A program made the translations under genes and the position numbers. Positions 12,756-24,624 of a stretch of 64,000 bases of DNA are shown here, in pieces. The DNA comes from Benincasa hispida. Its lineage: Eukaryota > Streptophyta > Magnoliopsida > Cucurbitales > Cucurbitaceae. Under the pieces are notes generated by a model. That model was not told where the DNA came from. It was given only the letters and a program-made list of their open reading frames with translations, and searched no databases. The stretch's first letter is position 1; every line of letters starts with the position of its first letter. Location: the NCBI RefSeq assembly GCF_009727055.1, contig NC_052349.1, positions 94,024,146-94,088,145 of the forward strand, given 5' to 3'.

Positions 12756-13352
12756 GCGCCTTCATATCATATACGCGCGACTGTAGGTAGTAACTAAGTA
12801 ATAAGGCTTGCTAACTACACGATCGTTTAGTGCATGCCTTTTACTAAACGATGAGCATCACATGCTCCCACTACAATCGTCTACCTCTAGCGCCTACACA
12901 ATCGAGCAACCAACGCTACACGATAGAGTAAATGATTTACCCCATCGATTTGCATTAGCTAAACGATCATTTAGTAAATACTACACGATCGTATAGAAAA
13001 ATCTACACGATCGCTTAGTTAAATCCCAACGATCGTTTACCTTAGGCTACACGATATGACCAACGCTTGGTTTTCTTCTTCGTTGAGAACTGCATCTCCA
13101 TGCTTCGAAACTTCATCATGAAAGACTCGACTAACCCAAACTCTTTGAATTACAAACTCGATTTGCAAATTAATTACCCCCAAAAACACAGAGGCCTTTA
13201 CAAATTAACATTTTGTAATTGAAGAAAGCTTTAACGAAAAGGCAATTAAACCCAAAACATTCATCAACTCCATCCACAAATGCACTTAACGATTAAATAA
13301 AAATGTAGAAACCCACCGAGACTGTAAAAAGAAGTTCAAAACAGACTTGTAA
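12756..13352 (-). repeat. Start of a non-coding internal domain next to LTR-E1 (reverse)
   Basis: Lies where the internal region after the reverse LTR-E1 should begin. It has the layout seen after the PBS of the LTR-A element (47590-48730): a T-rich leader, a short stretch resembling GAAGAAACAAACGAAGAGG, then a dense CGATCG palindrome array. No PBS can be recognised at the LTR edge. No protein family is visible. Confidence 0.45.
12815..13065. repeat. CGATCG palindrome array 1
   Basis: Repeated imperfect palindromes such as ACACGATCGTTTAG, AAACGATCATTTAG, ACACGATCGTATAG, ACACGATCGCTTAG and AACGATCGTTTAC, spaced irregularly by about 15-30 bp. Lies in the putative internal region beside LTR-E1. 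Confidence 0.75.
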
Positions 13353-14901
13353 TCGAAGGAAATCGAACACGAGGATTTCTTTGAGCAGCGAAAAGATCAT
13401 TCCAAATTACAATCATGTATGAACATTACAATTACCGTCTTAAGCAGAAACATACAGTTATGCAATCAATACAGAAATTACAGCATGAAACTACAAATGA
13501 TCAAGAAGAAATCTCTACACACATTTGTAGACTCATCTCCACGCTCCTTGATCACGAACGCTCGAACACAGCAACCTCGAATGCTTGTCCAACACGACCA
13601 CTACACAGCACGAACACTACATACTTGATCCCAACGATCGCCTCAGTCAAGAACACCCCAACATCATGAACGACCTCCACAGAACCTCGATCGTATCGAG
13701 TTGAGTATGACAACACCAAGAAGGCTACCTTGGTATTCTTGGTGTGAGAATCTAGAGGATGGACTCTGTGTGAACTTGGATTGAGGTAGAAGATGGAAGA
13801 AACAACAATCGTGTAAACAATTGAGCAAGTGGGAGAAGACTGAACCTATCGTATAGGTCAATGCCCAATCGTTTAGCAAAAGCTAAGCGATCGTCTAGCA
13901 AAAGCTAAGCGATCATTTAGCTCATCGCTTAAATCTGTGTCTGTCGCTTACAAAAACTACATAATTGTTTACCTTAGTCAAGCTGTCACTTAGTAAATCC
14001 CATTTACTTAACAACTTCCGTGAGATTACGAGAGAGAAAATCTCAAATCAATTTTTTTCAACATTACTAAAATTAGGAAAACAATTTTCTTTTTATCTCA
14101 CGGTTACCATGAAAACCACCAATAATCCCCCACTGAATTGGTTTTTAGAGAAAAAGAATTAATTATCCGATAATTAATATTATTATAAAAATAAATGATA
14201 ACCAACTTATCATACTATATTTATAACCTATAGTTTTAATATTTCATCTCATGAAACATATAAACCATAGCTCTTTTCCATTCCATTGTACTTAATGTAA
14301 ATCTCATTTACATTAATCTTCCACTAGATGTATCTCATACATCATATCGATCATATCATATATAATCGAATTACGTCTTGTCAATTTGAACATTTCAAAT
14401 CAACACCAAGAACGGATCCTCAACTGAATCCATTGAGCAACCAAAGGGGCCTTATAGACCTGTAGCTCGAAGCTCCAACAGTACGTGAATAACTGACTAA
14501 ACTCTTTAGTCATGGGATCTATCATCCATTAACTACCAGGCACTCCACTAAAGACCGGCATCTGAACTCTCCTTACTACAGATATATTATGTGTCCATCT
14601 TAACCAATCAGCAATGCGACAACACTTGCAAACCTCTACAAAGCGGGTCGTATTCGTAGTATCACTAGAATCAAGTATCTCACCCAAATTCTTATACTAC
14701 AGACGTATTTAGGTTATCCTTAAGGAATGATCCACTTATATATCACAAATACATGCTTAAGTTCACATAAGATAACCATGGAGCTTTGTTTATTGAATAT
14801 GAGTAAATATTAGAATGAAATAATATTTATTTTATTCATCAAACAATGTGTATCATTACAAATAACGAGACTCCGGGAGAATTAGGACACCAATCCCAAC
14901 A
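13353..14901 (-). mobile_element. LTR-E (copy E1), reverse
   Basis: The right edge is an exact LTR terminus (reverse complement TGTTGGGATTGGTGTCCTAA) that cuts into copia pol at 14902. The left edge CGAAGGAAATCGAACACGAGG corresponds to the LTR-E 3' end seen at 24595-24624 (GATTTCCTTCA). The body matches LTR-E copies at 21321-23378 and 25704-27857. It contains palindrome array 2. About 1.55 kb against 2.15 kb for the full copy E4, so internally reduced. Confidence 0.7.
13849..13990. repeat. CGATCG palindrome array 2 (inside LTR-E1)
   Basis: Boxes CTATCGTATAGG, AATCGTTTAGC, AAGCGATCGTCTAGC and AAGCGATCATTTAGC in close succession; same motif as the other arrays. Confidence 0.7.
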
Positions 14902-16788
14902 GTTCGACCCATGTGCTTGTGGCTAAGCCTAAAAAGTTGGAACCGTGTTCGAAAGTTTTCCTCTTTGTAGGCTACCCCAAGGAAACAAGGGATGGATACT
15001 TCTATGATCCGAGTGAGAATAAGGTGTTTGTGTCAACAAATTCCATCTTCTTGGAAGAAGACCACATTAGGGATCATAAACCACGAAGTAAGCTTGTTTT
15101 ACATGAGATTTCTAGTGAGACTACTGAGAGTTCAACAAGAATTGTTAAACAGACTTATAGATCAACAAGAGTTGTTGATATCGATTCATCTAGTCAACCA
15201 TTTCAAGAGTTCAGACTGTCTCGATGTAATGGGAGGATTACGAACCCACCAGATTGCTACATGGGTTTGACTGAAGCCCAAAACATCATGTCTGATGATG
15301 GAGTTGAGGATCCATTGTCTTATAAGCAAGCAATGGAGGATGTTGACAAAGATGAGTGGATTAAAGCCATGAATCAGAAAATGGAGTCTATGAACTTCAA
15401 TTTTGTCTGGGAACTTATAGATCAGCCTGATGGGGTAAAACCTATAGGGTGTAAGTGGATCTACAAGACAAAACGAGGTGTAAATGGAAAGTTGCAGACC
15501 TTTAAGGCTCTACTTGTGGCAAAGGTTATACCCAGGTCGATGGAGTGGACTATGAGGAAGTTTTCTCACCTGTTGTCATGTTGAAGTCTATCAAGATTCT
15601 CCTATCCATAGCCACATTTTATGATTATGAGATATGGAAAATGGACATCAGGACTACCTTTCTGAATGGTAATCTTGAGGAAACCATCTATATGGCTTAA
15701 CTAGAGGGATTTATTGTTCCAGATCAAGAGCAAAAGGTTTGCAAGCTTAATAGGTCCATTTATGGGCTGAAACAAGTATCTAGATCGTGGAACATTAGAT
15801 TTGATAGTGCGATCAAATCATTTGGCTTTGATCAGAATGTTGATGAGCCTTGTGTTTACAAGAAAATCATCAACAACTCAGTAGCTTTTTTGGTGCTGTA
15901 TGTGGATGATATCCTATTCATTGGGAATGATGTAGGTTTTCTGACTGACATTAAGAAGTGGCTAGCCATCCAATTTCAAATGAAAGATTTGGGAGAGGCG
16001 TAATATGTTCTAGGGACCCAGATCATTCGGGATCGTAAGAACAAGAGGTTAGCCTTATCTCACGCATCGTACATTGACAAGATGTTGATTAGGTACTCGA
16101 TGCAGAATTCCAAGAGGGATTTATTACCCTTCAGGCATGGAATTATTTTGTATAAGGAAAGGTGTCCTAAGACACCTCAAGCAATTGAGAAAATGAGACG
16201 GATTCTATATGCTTCGGCTATTAGAAGCCTCATATATGCAATGTTATGTACTAGACCTGACATTTGCTATGAAGTAGGGATTATCAGTCGATATCAATCA
16301 AATCCAGGATTAGATCACTAGACGACGGTCAAAACGATTCTCGAGTATCTTCGACGAACGAGAGAATATATGCTTGTGTATGGAGATAAGGATTTGATCC
16401 TTACAGGATACACAAACTCTGACTTTCAGACTGATAAAGATTCTCGAAAATTGACATCAGGGTCAGTGTTCACTCTGAATGGAGGGGTTGTAGTTTGGCG
16501 AAGCATCAAGCAAGGATGCATCATGGACTCCACTATGGAAGCCGAATACTTAGCCGCTTATGAAGCTGCTAAATAGGTTGTTTAGCTTAGGAAGTTCCTT
16601 ATAGATTTGAAAGTTGTTCCAAATATGTCTTTGTTGATCACACTCTATTGTGATAACAGCGGGGCTGTGGAAAATTCTAAAGAACCTCGGAGTCACCAGA
16701 AAGGCAAGCATATTGAACGGAAGTATCATTTGATTAGGGAGATTGTGCATCGCATGATGTGATAGTCACAAAGATCGCGTCGGAACAC
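14902..16788 (+). pseudogene. Ty1/copia pol pseudogene: integrase tail, reverse transcriptase, RNase H
   Basis: Order seen: integrase C-terminal end (THVLVAKPKKLE, FVGYPKETRDGYFYDPSENK), linker (MGLTEAQN, EDPLSYKQAMEDVDKDEW), RT start (IGCKWIYKTKRGVNGK, FKALLVAK), then after a one-base frameshift near 15523 [42 protein letters not shown], catalytic LYVDDILFIGND near 15895-15930, KDLGEA and RNase H (YTNSDFQTDKDSRKLTSG, MEAEYLAAYEAAK, LYCDNSGAVENS, KHIERKYHLIREIVHR). Stops occur near 15698, 16001, 16321 and 16575. The 5' side is cut by LTR-E1; LTR-B2 splits the RNase H tail. Not able to encode a full protein. Same family as the minus-strand copy at 1265-6944. Confidence 0.93.
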
Positions 16789-18433
16789 TGATAACAGGCA
16801 TAAATGCACGTTATTACATTGCTAAGTTAAATATGTTAGATTGCGTCCAAAAAGCATTAAGTTTATAACATTGTGGTCATATGCGTTCATCGCATAGAAA
16901 CAATTAACTTTTGTGTTTTTATGCAGAATATGCGTTGACGCAAGGCGAAAAGCGCGATCACAAGAAATCAACGGACGAGCACAACATTACCGCAAGGCTT
17001 TGAAGTGATTTGTGCTCGCAAACATCTACTCAAGAAGGATTGCCACATAGAGCCGGCGCAACTTGATGGGTGCATCTGGGTGAAAGGCATAATTAATCAC
17101 GATGGGACAGAAAGCTGATGACGGTCAAGTCCGAATTAAGTTGACTAGCCGCTAACAATAACAAGTACACTCAGCTTTTTGGTGACAAATATTTGGCGCA
17201 TCAGTCGGAGAATTAAAGCCATCCCATCTGTGCAATCATAAGAGAGAAGTCGCCTTTCATCCCGGAAGCTCTATAAATACCGAAGGCATCTTTCAGAAAA
17301 AGGGTTAACAAGTCAGCTGCTCACGAGTTCACAAGTTCTGTTAATAGTTTAACCCTATTCTTAGATTTTATTTTACCTTAAGGCAGAAGCAAGAGAAGGA
17401 GGTTGTGTCAATAGATCGTTCCGGTGAGCTTGGGAGAGCACCGGAAGCTTCAAGATCAGAGAGAGGGCCAGCTTCTGGGAAAGCAGGAATATCTTTTGAA
17501 TCGAATAGAGATTACCAGTGTAAAAGCCTCGGTCAGCAAGGGATTGCTACTAGGCTCTCTCTTTATCTTCCATTGCTATTTTGTATTCAAACTCATTTAT
17601 AAAAATGGAATTTACTACTCTATATCTGTTCACTCTCTGCTATTTACGCTTGAGTAGCTAAATCTGTTGAATGGGTTGAGAAGCAATTAGCTAGCTTAAC
17701 TGGGGATATTCATTCAATGCGATCATCTTGTATTATGTATGCTTCATTCGTCCATTAGAGATACTCGAGAGGGTAGTCTAAGGATAGGATCTAGGATTGG
17801 AAAAGTCAGGTTAGAATCTAGGCACGAGAGAGTCAGATTAGAACGTATAATCAAGAGATAGGAGCTTAGGAATAAGCACTGTTTACTATTAATGCATCAC
17901 ATGCATCCTAGAGATAGGATATGATTGTGTGTGGTCACCTTGCCTTTGTGCATCTTGTATCATCACATAGGAAAAGAGTAGAGACTTAGGAATAAGCTCT
18001 ATGGACACTTTTGCATTCAACACATGCGTCATAGACTTAGGAGCACCGCATTTGCATTGGAAAATGACTTGCTGTGCATGGGTACATAGTCTGATGCATT
18101 CCCAAATAACGCTAGCTAAAGACCTTCTCAACCCGTTCATCCGCATACTCAGTGCATCTATCGCACAATCGAAATTTTCTCAAATCTGCCGCATTTGTTT
18201 ATTTTCATAACCATAATAAACAAAACCAACAACTATTTGAGTTACCTGTTACCGCAAGGTTTTCCTAAAAATTACCACCGCAATCTATTTTCCCAAGTCC
18301 CTGAGTTCGACCCTGGACTTACCAGGAAACTCAGTGGGGTTTACACTTGGATTCCACTGAGAAAACTTGAGTGCCCAATGTATTTTCATCATCGCATTTC
18401 ATCCATAATTCCACATCATAAAATAACACATCA
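16789..18433 (+). mobile_element. Solo LTR-B (copy B2)
   Basis: 1645 bp, start TGATAACAGGCATAAATGCA, end AATAACACATCA. It is inserted in copia RNase H between TKIASEH and NVANLFTKAL, so coding sequence resumes immediately after it. The 5-bp flanks AACAC and AGTCC differ too much to prove a duplication, although removal of five bases keeps the reading frame. It aligns over its length with B1 in reverse. Terminal hairpin at the left edge. A T-rich block, TATA box and a 3' block (GTTCGACCCTGGACTTACC) are present. Confidence 0.85.
17272..17279 (+). promoter_or_regulatory. TATA box of LTR-B2
   Basis: TATAAATA in AGCTCTATAAATACCGAAGG; its mirror is kept in B1 near 4486-4494. Inferred LTR promoter. 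Confidence 0.6.
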
Positions 18434-18645
18434 AGTCCAACGTTGCTAATCTGTTTACAAAGGCTCTCATGGCTAAAGTGTTTGAGGATCATCTGGAGAG
18501 TCTGGGTCTATGGGACATGCGGCACCTTGTCTAGGGCAAGTGGGAGATGATACTGTGGTATAGAGTATGCCCTAGTTTATTGTATATTGTACTGTTTTTA
18601 TGTGTTGTACATTAGTCTCCCAAGGCATGAGGACAAGTGGGAGAT
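18434..18645 (+). pseudogene. Ty1/copia pol C-terminus and polypurine tract
   Basis: Continues the RNase H domain of 14902-16788 after LTR-B2: NVANLFTKALMAKVFEDHLESLGLWDM, ending at a TAG near 18532. Non-coding sequence follows, with the polypurine tract AAGTGGGAGA at 18635-18644, directly before the LTR start TGTTGAGATTGGTG. The order pol, PPT, 3' LTR identifies the downstream LTR as belonging to this element. Confidence 0.85.
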
Positions 18646-18657
18646 TGTTGAGATTGG

Positions 18658-18781
18658 TGTCCTAATTCTCCCCGTGGTCTCGTAGTTTGTAAACTTTTTT
18701 TACACATTGTTATTAATAGGTGTCCTAATTCTCCTGATGGTCTCGTAGTCTATAAACTTTTTTTACACATTGTTATTAATA
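18658..18781 (+). repeat. Tandem duplication of about 62 bp at the LTR-E start
   Basis: Two adjacent copies, each beginning TGTCCTAATTCTCC and ending CACATTGTTATTAATA, differing at a few bases (CCGTGG against TGATGG). Other LTR-E copies have one unit. Confidence 0.85.
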
Positions 18782-19714
18782 AAATAAGTGTTATTTTATT
18801 TTGATTTACTCATATCCAATAAACTAAGATCCATGGTTATTTCATGTAATTTAAGCATGTATGTGAGACATACAAGTGGATCATACCTTAAGTAATAACC
18901 TAAATGGTCTGTAGTATAAGGATAAAGGAGGGATGCTTTATCCTGGTGACACTACGGATAAGGCCCATGATAACTTGTAGAAATACAAGTTATTAAAGCT
19001 CAAATTATTAAAACAATGAGAGAAGGAGATAGTAAATAAGAAATATTGCGATTGAACGCGCCAAACTAAAAGTAAAATCGCGATCGCTAACTCTCATCGC
19101 ATAAAAGCAATTAAACTGAGTTAATCTTGTATTTCTGTGCAGGAACAAGGTGATAACGTGATCTCCTGAGTTGGCGATCCAATGGTACTTCAAAGACGAT
19201 CGCGTGATGACCTTACATAAAGGCGGTGGCCTAATGTGATAAAACATGATGGGACATGAAGTCGATAGCAGTCAAATCAGAAATTCAGTTAGCGGCCATT
19301 GAAGACCATACCATTGCAAATCCATTGAATCTCCGGTGACCATTAGACGACACGACAGGGTATGGAAATTAATGTCGCGCATCCATGCAATCATTAGTGA
19401 GATCAAGAACTATTTTGTTTGTGTCTATAAAATACCATTCAATGCTACCAAACTAGGGGAAGAAAAATTTTTCAGAGAGGTCGAAAGACTGCCGAAACAA
19501 CACGGAAGAGAGACACCAACCCACCACCTAACCCTTGTGAGAGCAAGAGTTTACAAATTGGAAGAGATTGGAGTGCTAAAAGTTGTGTAAACGCCAGAGG
19601 AAGCAAGACACTGTTAACCTGGCTTAACACTTACATCATTTATTGTTTTGTACTTAAGCATTTATTTGCAAGAGTGGAAATTACATTTCAATCTATGTTC
19701 ATTCTTTTCATAGC

Positions 19715-20495
19715 TGATGACATACAGAAATGCATGTCATCTTAGGCCTTTTACTTAGATTATGAAGGTTGTTAGGCAGAAATTGCGTCGATCATGATAG
19801 GAACTCACGAGAAAAAAAAGTTTGCGTCGATCAGCATGATGGAATCTCAACTAACTGGTTACTTTGCGTTAATTATGGTTCAATGTTCTATTTTTATAGC
19901 TAATGTAGGAAATGAACGTAAACGCAAAAAAGACCACTACATAGATGATCGCATGCGGAGAACACTCCAACACAAGTCAAACGCATCGATCAACGCATGA
20001 TGTTGCGGTAATCAGCCGTATGCGTCCATCGCATGGGAGTTGCGCTCGTCAAGCAAATGCAGTCATCATGTAGAGTTTCGATATTAAGCGAATGCAGTCA
20101 TTAAATGATTGCGACTGCACGACAACACAACTAATAGGATCAACGCAAGGTAGGTGAAATGAACACATCAACACAACTACATCAAGAAAATCCAAAGATG
20201 ATGTTGACATTTCACCTACCACGCCGTTAGTGGTAGAGGATCAGAAAGGACGAACGCGTCGAATGTCAGACTCAGAGCAATCCAATTAATGCAGTCGGTA
20301 ACCCAAGTTCTATAAATAGAGGCCGAAGAGCTAAAATTCAATCATCCAGAGATTATCCCTCAACCGGGCATATTTATTCCAACGCATGAACATCGACGCA
20401 TGACTATCAACGCATATCTTAGGAACATGCATCGCATACCGCGTCCAAGGGAAGTTGGTTGTCGAGTAAAATTGACTTCCAATTTCCCGTCATCA
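19715..20495 (+). mobile_element. LTR-D copy D3 with internal deletion
   Basis: Start TGATGACATACAGAAATGCA, end TTTCCCGTCATCA. It aligns to the first ~640 bp and last ~130 bp of LTR-D1; the intervening ~1.3 kb is missing, joined near 20368 (CAACCGGGCA/TATTTATTCC). Flanks ATAGC and ACGGC are weakly alike. Nested in LTR-C3, which resumes after it. Confidence 0.75.
20311..20318 (+). promoter_or_regulatory. TATA box of LTR-D3
   Basis: TATAAATA at the position equivalent to 11253 in D1. The transcribed part of this LTR is mostly deleted. Confidence 0.5.
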
Positions 20496-21320
20496 ACGGC
20501 ATACATGAATAACTAAATTTATGAATGGGTTGAGAAGTACTTAGCTAGCATGACTTAAGCTATCACTTCATGTGGTCATATTGTCTTATGTATGCTTCAT
20601 TCATCACTTTGAGTACTTGAAAGAGTAGTCTAAAGACATAGAATCTAGGCTTGAAAGAGTCAGATTAGATCTCATAAGCAAGAGTAAAGGAGACTTAGAA
20701 ATGAGTTCTATCTGCTGCATTCTACACATCACATGCATCCTAGACAGGAAATGTGTCAATATGCATTGAGAAATGTAGTGCTTACTATTTGTGTATAGCA
20801 TGATCGCATGACTTGTACAATATCTTAAGAAATGTAGCAAAACCTTTTCTCAACCCCTTATCGCATATTTGTTACAACATCACTCTTCAATCGCTTTGCA
20901 TTTAATTCCATCGCCTTAAGAAATCAAAGTTAATCACCATCCAACTTCTTAAACTTAAAATAGCAATAAGATTAGAGATAGAGTCTGTTGCATATCTGCC
21001 TGAGTAATCCCTGCGTTCGACCTTGGACTTACTAGGACCCTAAGAAGGCTGATACTTGGGCTTTGTTAGGAAAACTTGCATGATAATCGCATCCACACAC
21101 CCTTTCATCGCATGATAAATCAACGCATCAGTCCGCTTTGTAGATATTTATAAGTGTTGTAAAGTGCTACAAATGGTCTGATCCTGACCATTCATGTGGA
21201 GACATGCGAGCGGGGGTGTCCTATAAAAAGAGTTTGTATAAGACCGGACCACGAGATGATTAGTCTTTTTATATAACGTCATTGATAATTGAGACTTACA
21301 TTTAACTAAAATGACCATAG

Positions 21321-23378
21321 TGAAGGAACTCTTATCAAAGAGTACCTCTGAGCGGAAGCAAAACCGTTCCAAACTCATTGTGATAGAATTACTGCATTCA
21401 CAATCTAACAGAATAGATATGCATTTAACAACAAATTACAGGCATGCTTTAAAACTTAAATAACAAAGAGAATGAAAACATACCAGTTGAAGAACCCTTC
21501 TTCACAGAAAACTCGTTCTCGCCAAGGACTGCTCCTCTCGCTCTCGCTAAGCACATCTAAGCAATCGTCTACCAATCGTCTACCCACGAACGAACTCCAC
21601 ACAAACTCGACAGTAAGGCAGACACTACCACTTAGAACCCTCGGTATTCTCAGTGTGAGAATTCAGGAGGTGTGGGCTCTGTTGGATTTGATAAAGGGAA
21701 TGAGGAAGAGAAGATTGTATACCACGACCAAGCAAATGGAAGAAGGCAGGTGTCTATCGTATGGACGATGCTTTATCGTTTAGGAAGAGCTACACGGTCG
21801 TTTAGTAAAAAAGTTGTGATCGTATAGACAATCGTTTAGTAAACGCTAGGATGCGCGATCGTTTAGGAAAAAGCTAGATGATCATTTAGTAAGTTGCGTG
21901 TGTGTATACGATCGTTTAGAAATGTTGTGCTATCGTGTAGGCTCTCGGTTTGCTATGCGATAGGCAGTATACACTAAACGTAAGCGAATATCTGATCTTT
22001 TGAAAAATGAAAACGATTTTCATTTTATTCTTTAGTTATGAAAACTGAATGCAACCTCCCACTATCATACGGTTACGGGGAAAATGTCGGCACAATAATC
22101 CAATAATTGTCCAAAAACAAATAATAAATATAATCATATTATATTCATTAACCTATGGTTTAATATCACATCAAATGCAACATATGAACCATAGTCTTTT
22201 CTCCTCCACTAGATATAAATCATATTTATATCATTTTCCTCCAAATAATGTATTTCATACATAATGTCAATCATATCATATATAATTAACCAGTTTAATC
22301 ATATTATATATAATCGAACACTCTCATCAATTTGAACACTTCAAACTGACCTAAAAATTGATTCTCAACTTGAATCCATTAAGCTACCAGAGGGACTTTA
22401 TGAACCTATTGCTCGAAGCTCCAACAGTACGTGAATAGCTAACTAAACTCTTTAGCCACGAGATCCACCATCCGTAAACTGCCAGACATTCCACTAAAGA
22501 CTGACAGCTGCACTCTTCTCACCACAGATATATTTCTATGTCCATCAGATATAACCAATTAAACTAGTATATGGATAACCTTCACAAAATGCTCGTAAGT
22601 ATAGCGGGCCAATTTATCGTTTTGCCCCTGTAGTTACATCTAACTCCTTAAGTACCACTGATCCTTCTAATGGACACTATAAACATAGTCCTAATATGTG
22701 TGGACACCTCTTAGGCCATGAGAAGGTGTGTGGTTGCCACATCGTTCAAACCCCAGAATCAACCCTTAAGGGAGCAATCTATCTACTTAGTCCTACTTCG
22801 GGAAATGAGTGAATTCCATCTTATGTAGCTGAGTTCCCAACTCCCAAATCAGACGAATTCTCAAAGTGGTACTTTGAATCGGCAATCTGGCCACTCGCAC
22901 CCATGCAAATCAAAGGACCGCCCTCGTTCCCAACTCACTTAGGATTGAAGTCATGTTACCTATGGTCATCCTAGTGAAGTGAAGTCTCTGTCATGAATGG
23001 CGTTATATAACGAGACTATTACACTTCGTGGTCCGATCTTATACAAACTCCTTTGTATAGGATGCCCCCGCTCGCATGTCTCCACATGAATGATCAAGAT
23101 CAGACCATCTGTAATAAGTCACAACACTTCTAACTATTCTACAAAGCGGCCGCATCCGTGCTTAACAGGATAAGGTTTCCCTCCTATATCCATATACTAC
23201 AGACCATTTTAGTTATCACTTAAGACATGATCCACTTGTATGTCTCCACATACATGCTTAAGTTATAAATGACAACCAGGGATCTTAGTTTATTGGTTTG
23301 TGTAAAGCAAATAAAACATTCAATGTTCATAGACAAAAGTGAAGAAAATATCATATATTATATATCACAAGCGTTTGG
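21321..23378 (-). mobile_element. LTR-E (copy E2), reverse
   Basis: Left edge TGAAGGAACTCTTATCAAAG is the reverse complement of the LTR-E 3' terminus, identical in position to the verified edge of E4 (25704). It runs parallel to E4 for about 2 kb but stops about 80 bp short of the LTR 5' terminus at ATCACAAGCGTTTG. So its right end, together with some host LTR, has been deleted. It contains array 3. Confidence 0.75.
21760..21965. repeat. CGATCG palindrome array 3 (LTR-E2)
   Basis: Boxes TATCGTTTAGG, ACACGGTCGTTTAG, TGATCGTATAGAC, GCGCGATCGTTTAGG, AGATGATCATTTAG and ATACGATCGTTTAG. Confidence 0.7.
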
Positions 23379-24000
23379 CCGAGTTGTACTTACGAGCGAT
23401 CTATGAAGGGTTGTTGCACTATTGATTGGTTAAGATGGACACATAATATATCTGTGGTGAGGAGAGTTCAACTGTCGGTCTTCTGTGGTAAAGAGTTTAG
23501 TTAGTTATTCATGTACCATTGGAACTTCGAGCTACAAGTCCATAAGGTCCCCTTGATAGCTCAATGGATTCAAGCTGAGGATCAATTGTTGGTGTTGATT
23601 TATATGATATGATCGGTATGATGTATGAGATACATCAAGTGGGGGATTAATGTAAACGAGATTTACATTAAGAGCCATGGAATAGAAAAAGAGCTATGGT
23701 TTGTATGTTTCATAAGATGAAATATTAAAACTATAGGTTATAAATATATTATGGTAAGTTGGTTATCATTTATATTTATAATAATATTAATTATTTGATA
23801 ATTATCTCTTTTTCTCTAATAACGAATTGAGTGAAAGGTTATTGGTGGTTTCATGATAACCGTGAGATAAAAGGGAAAATTTTTTTCCTAATTTTAGAAA
23901 GAAGATAAAAAAAGAGGTTGTTTTGAGATTTCCAATTAAGGAAATTACTCACGGAGAAGTTGTTAAGTAAATCAGATTTACTAAGCGACAACTTGGAGTT

Positions 24001-24135
24001 AGCTAAACGATTGTGGAGTATTAGTACACGATAGACACTCAGCTATACGATGAGCTAAACGATCACATAGCTTTTGTTAGACAATCGCAAAGTTTTTCCT
24101 AAACGATTGGGCATCGACCTATACGATAGGTTTTT
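24001..24135. repeat. CGATCG palindrome array 4
   Basis: Boxes CTAAACGATTGTGG, ACACGATAGAC, CTATACGATGAGC, CTAAACGATCACATAG, AGACAATCGC, CTAAACGATTGGG and CTATACGATAGG. Same LTR region as arrays 3, 5 and 6, opposite orientation to 3 and 6. Confidence 0.65.
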
Positions 24136-24624
24136 CTATCTCTCACTTGCTTAATCTTACATGATTGTGGTTCCTCTAATTTTTTTCCTCTAACCAAGTC
24201 CACACAGAGCCCACCCTTTGGATTCTCACACCAAGAATACCAAGGTTACCCTCTTGGTAGTGTCATACTCAACTGACACTGTCAAGGTTCTGTGGAGGCC
24301 ATTCGTGGTGTTTGGGGTGTTCGTGACCTTGGTGATCGCTTAGTTCGAGTTTACAGTGTTCGTGCTGTGTAGCGGTCGTGTTGGATGAATGTTTGTGTGT
24401 TGCTGTGTTGCTGTGATCGAGCGTTCGTGGTCAAGGAACTAGAAGATGAGTCTATAAAGGTTTGTTGATTCTTCCATTGATCTGTAGTAAAGAATGTTGT
24501 AATTTCTATTTTATGCATAACCGTATATTTCCATTTGTGATTGTAATTGTAAAGTTCATATACGATTGAAATTTGGAAAGATCCTTCTGTTGCCCATGGA
24601 AATCCTCGTGTCTGATTTCCTTCA

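Larger units (their letters stand above)
18968..21130 (+). mobile_element. LTR-C-like solo LTR (copy C3), split by LTR-D3
   Basis: Start TGATAACTTGTAGAAATACA is shared with LTR-C1 over the terminal hairpin. The rest diverges, so it is a sister family; end TCAACGCATCA. It interrupts LTR-E (AAGGCC before, CCGCTTTGTAG after), with flanks GCCCA and GTCCG only partly alike. A 3' block GTTCGACCTTGGACTTAC relates it to LTR-B and C. Without LTR-D3 its length is about 1.38 kb. The 84-codon frame at 19336-19590 has no recognisable protein features. Confidence 0.7.
18646..24624 (+). mobile_element. 3' LTR-E of the plus-strand copia, interrupted twice
   Basis: Three pieces in the same order and orientation: 18646-18967, 21131-21320 and about 23379-24624, ending GATTTCCTTCA. 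They are separated by LTR-C3 (18968-21130) and reverse LTR-E2 (21321-23378). Relative to full LTR-E about 0.4 kb of the middle is missing at the second break. The first piece follows the polypurine tract. Array 4 of the CGATCG palindromes lies in the last piece. Assignment to a single LTR is an inference from order and continuity. Confidence 0.65.

Noticed and set aside
16784..18438. Clear target duplication for LTR-B2
   Set aside because: The 5-bp flanks AACAC and AGTCC agree at only two positions; the insertion is supported by the interrupted coding sequence instead.
19336..19590. 84-codon frame as a small gene
   Set aside because: Inside LTR-C3, no homologous motif, start lies in repeat sequence.
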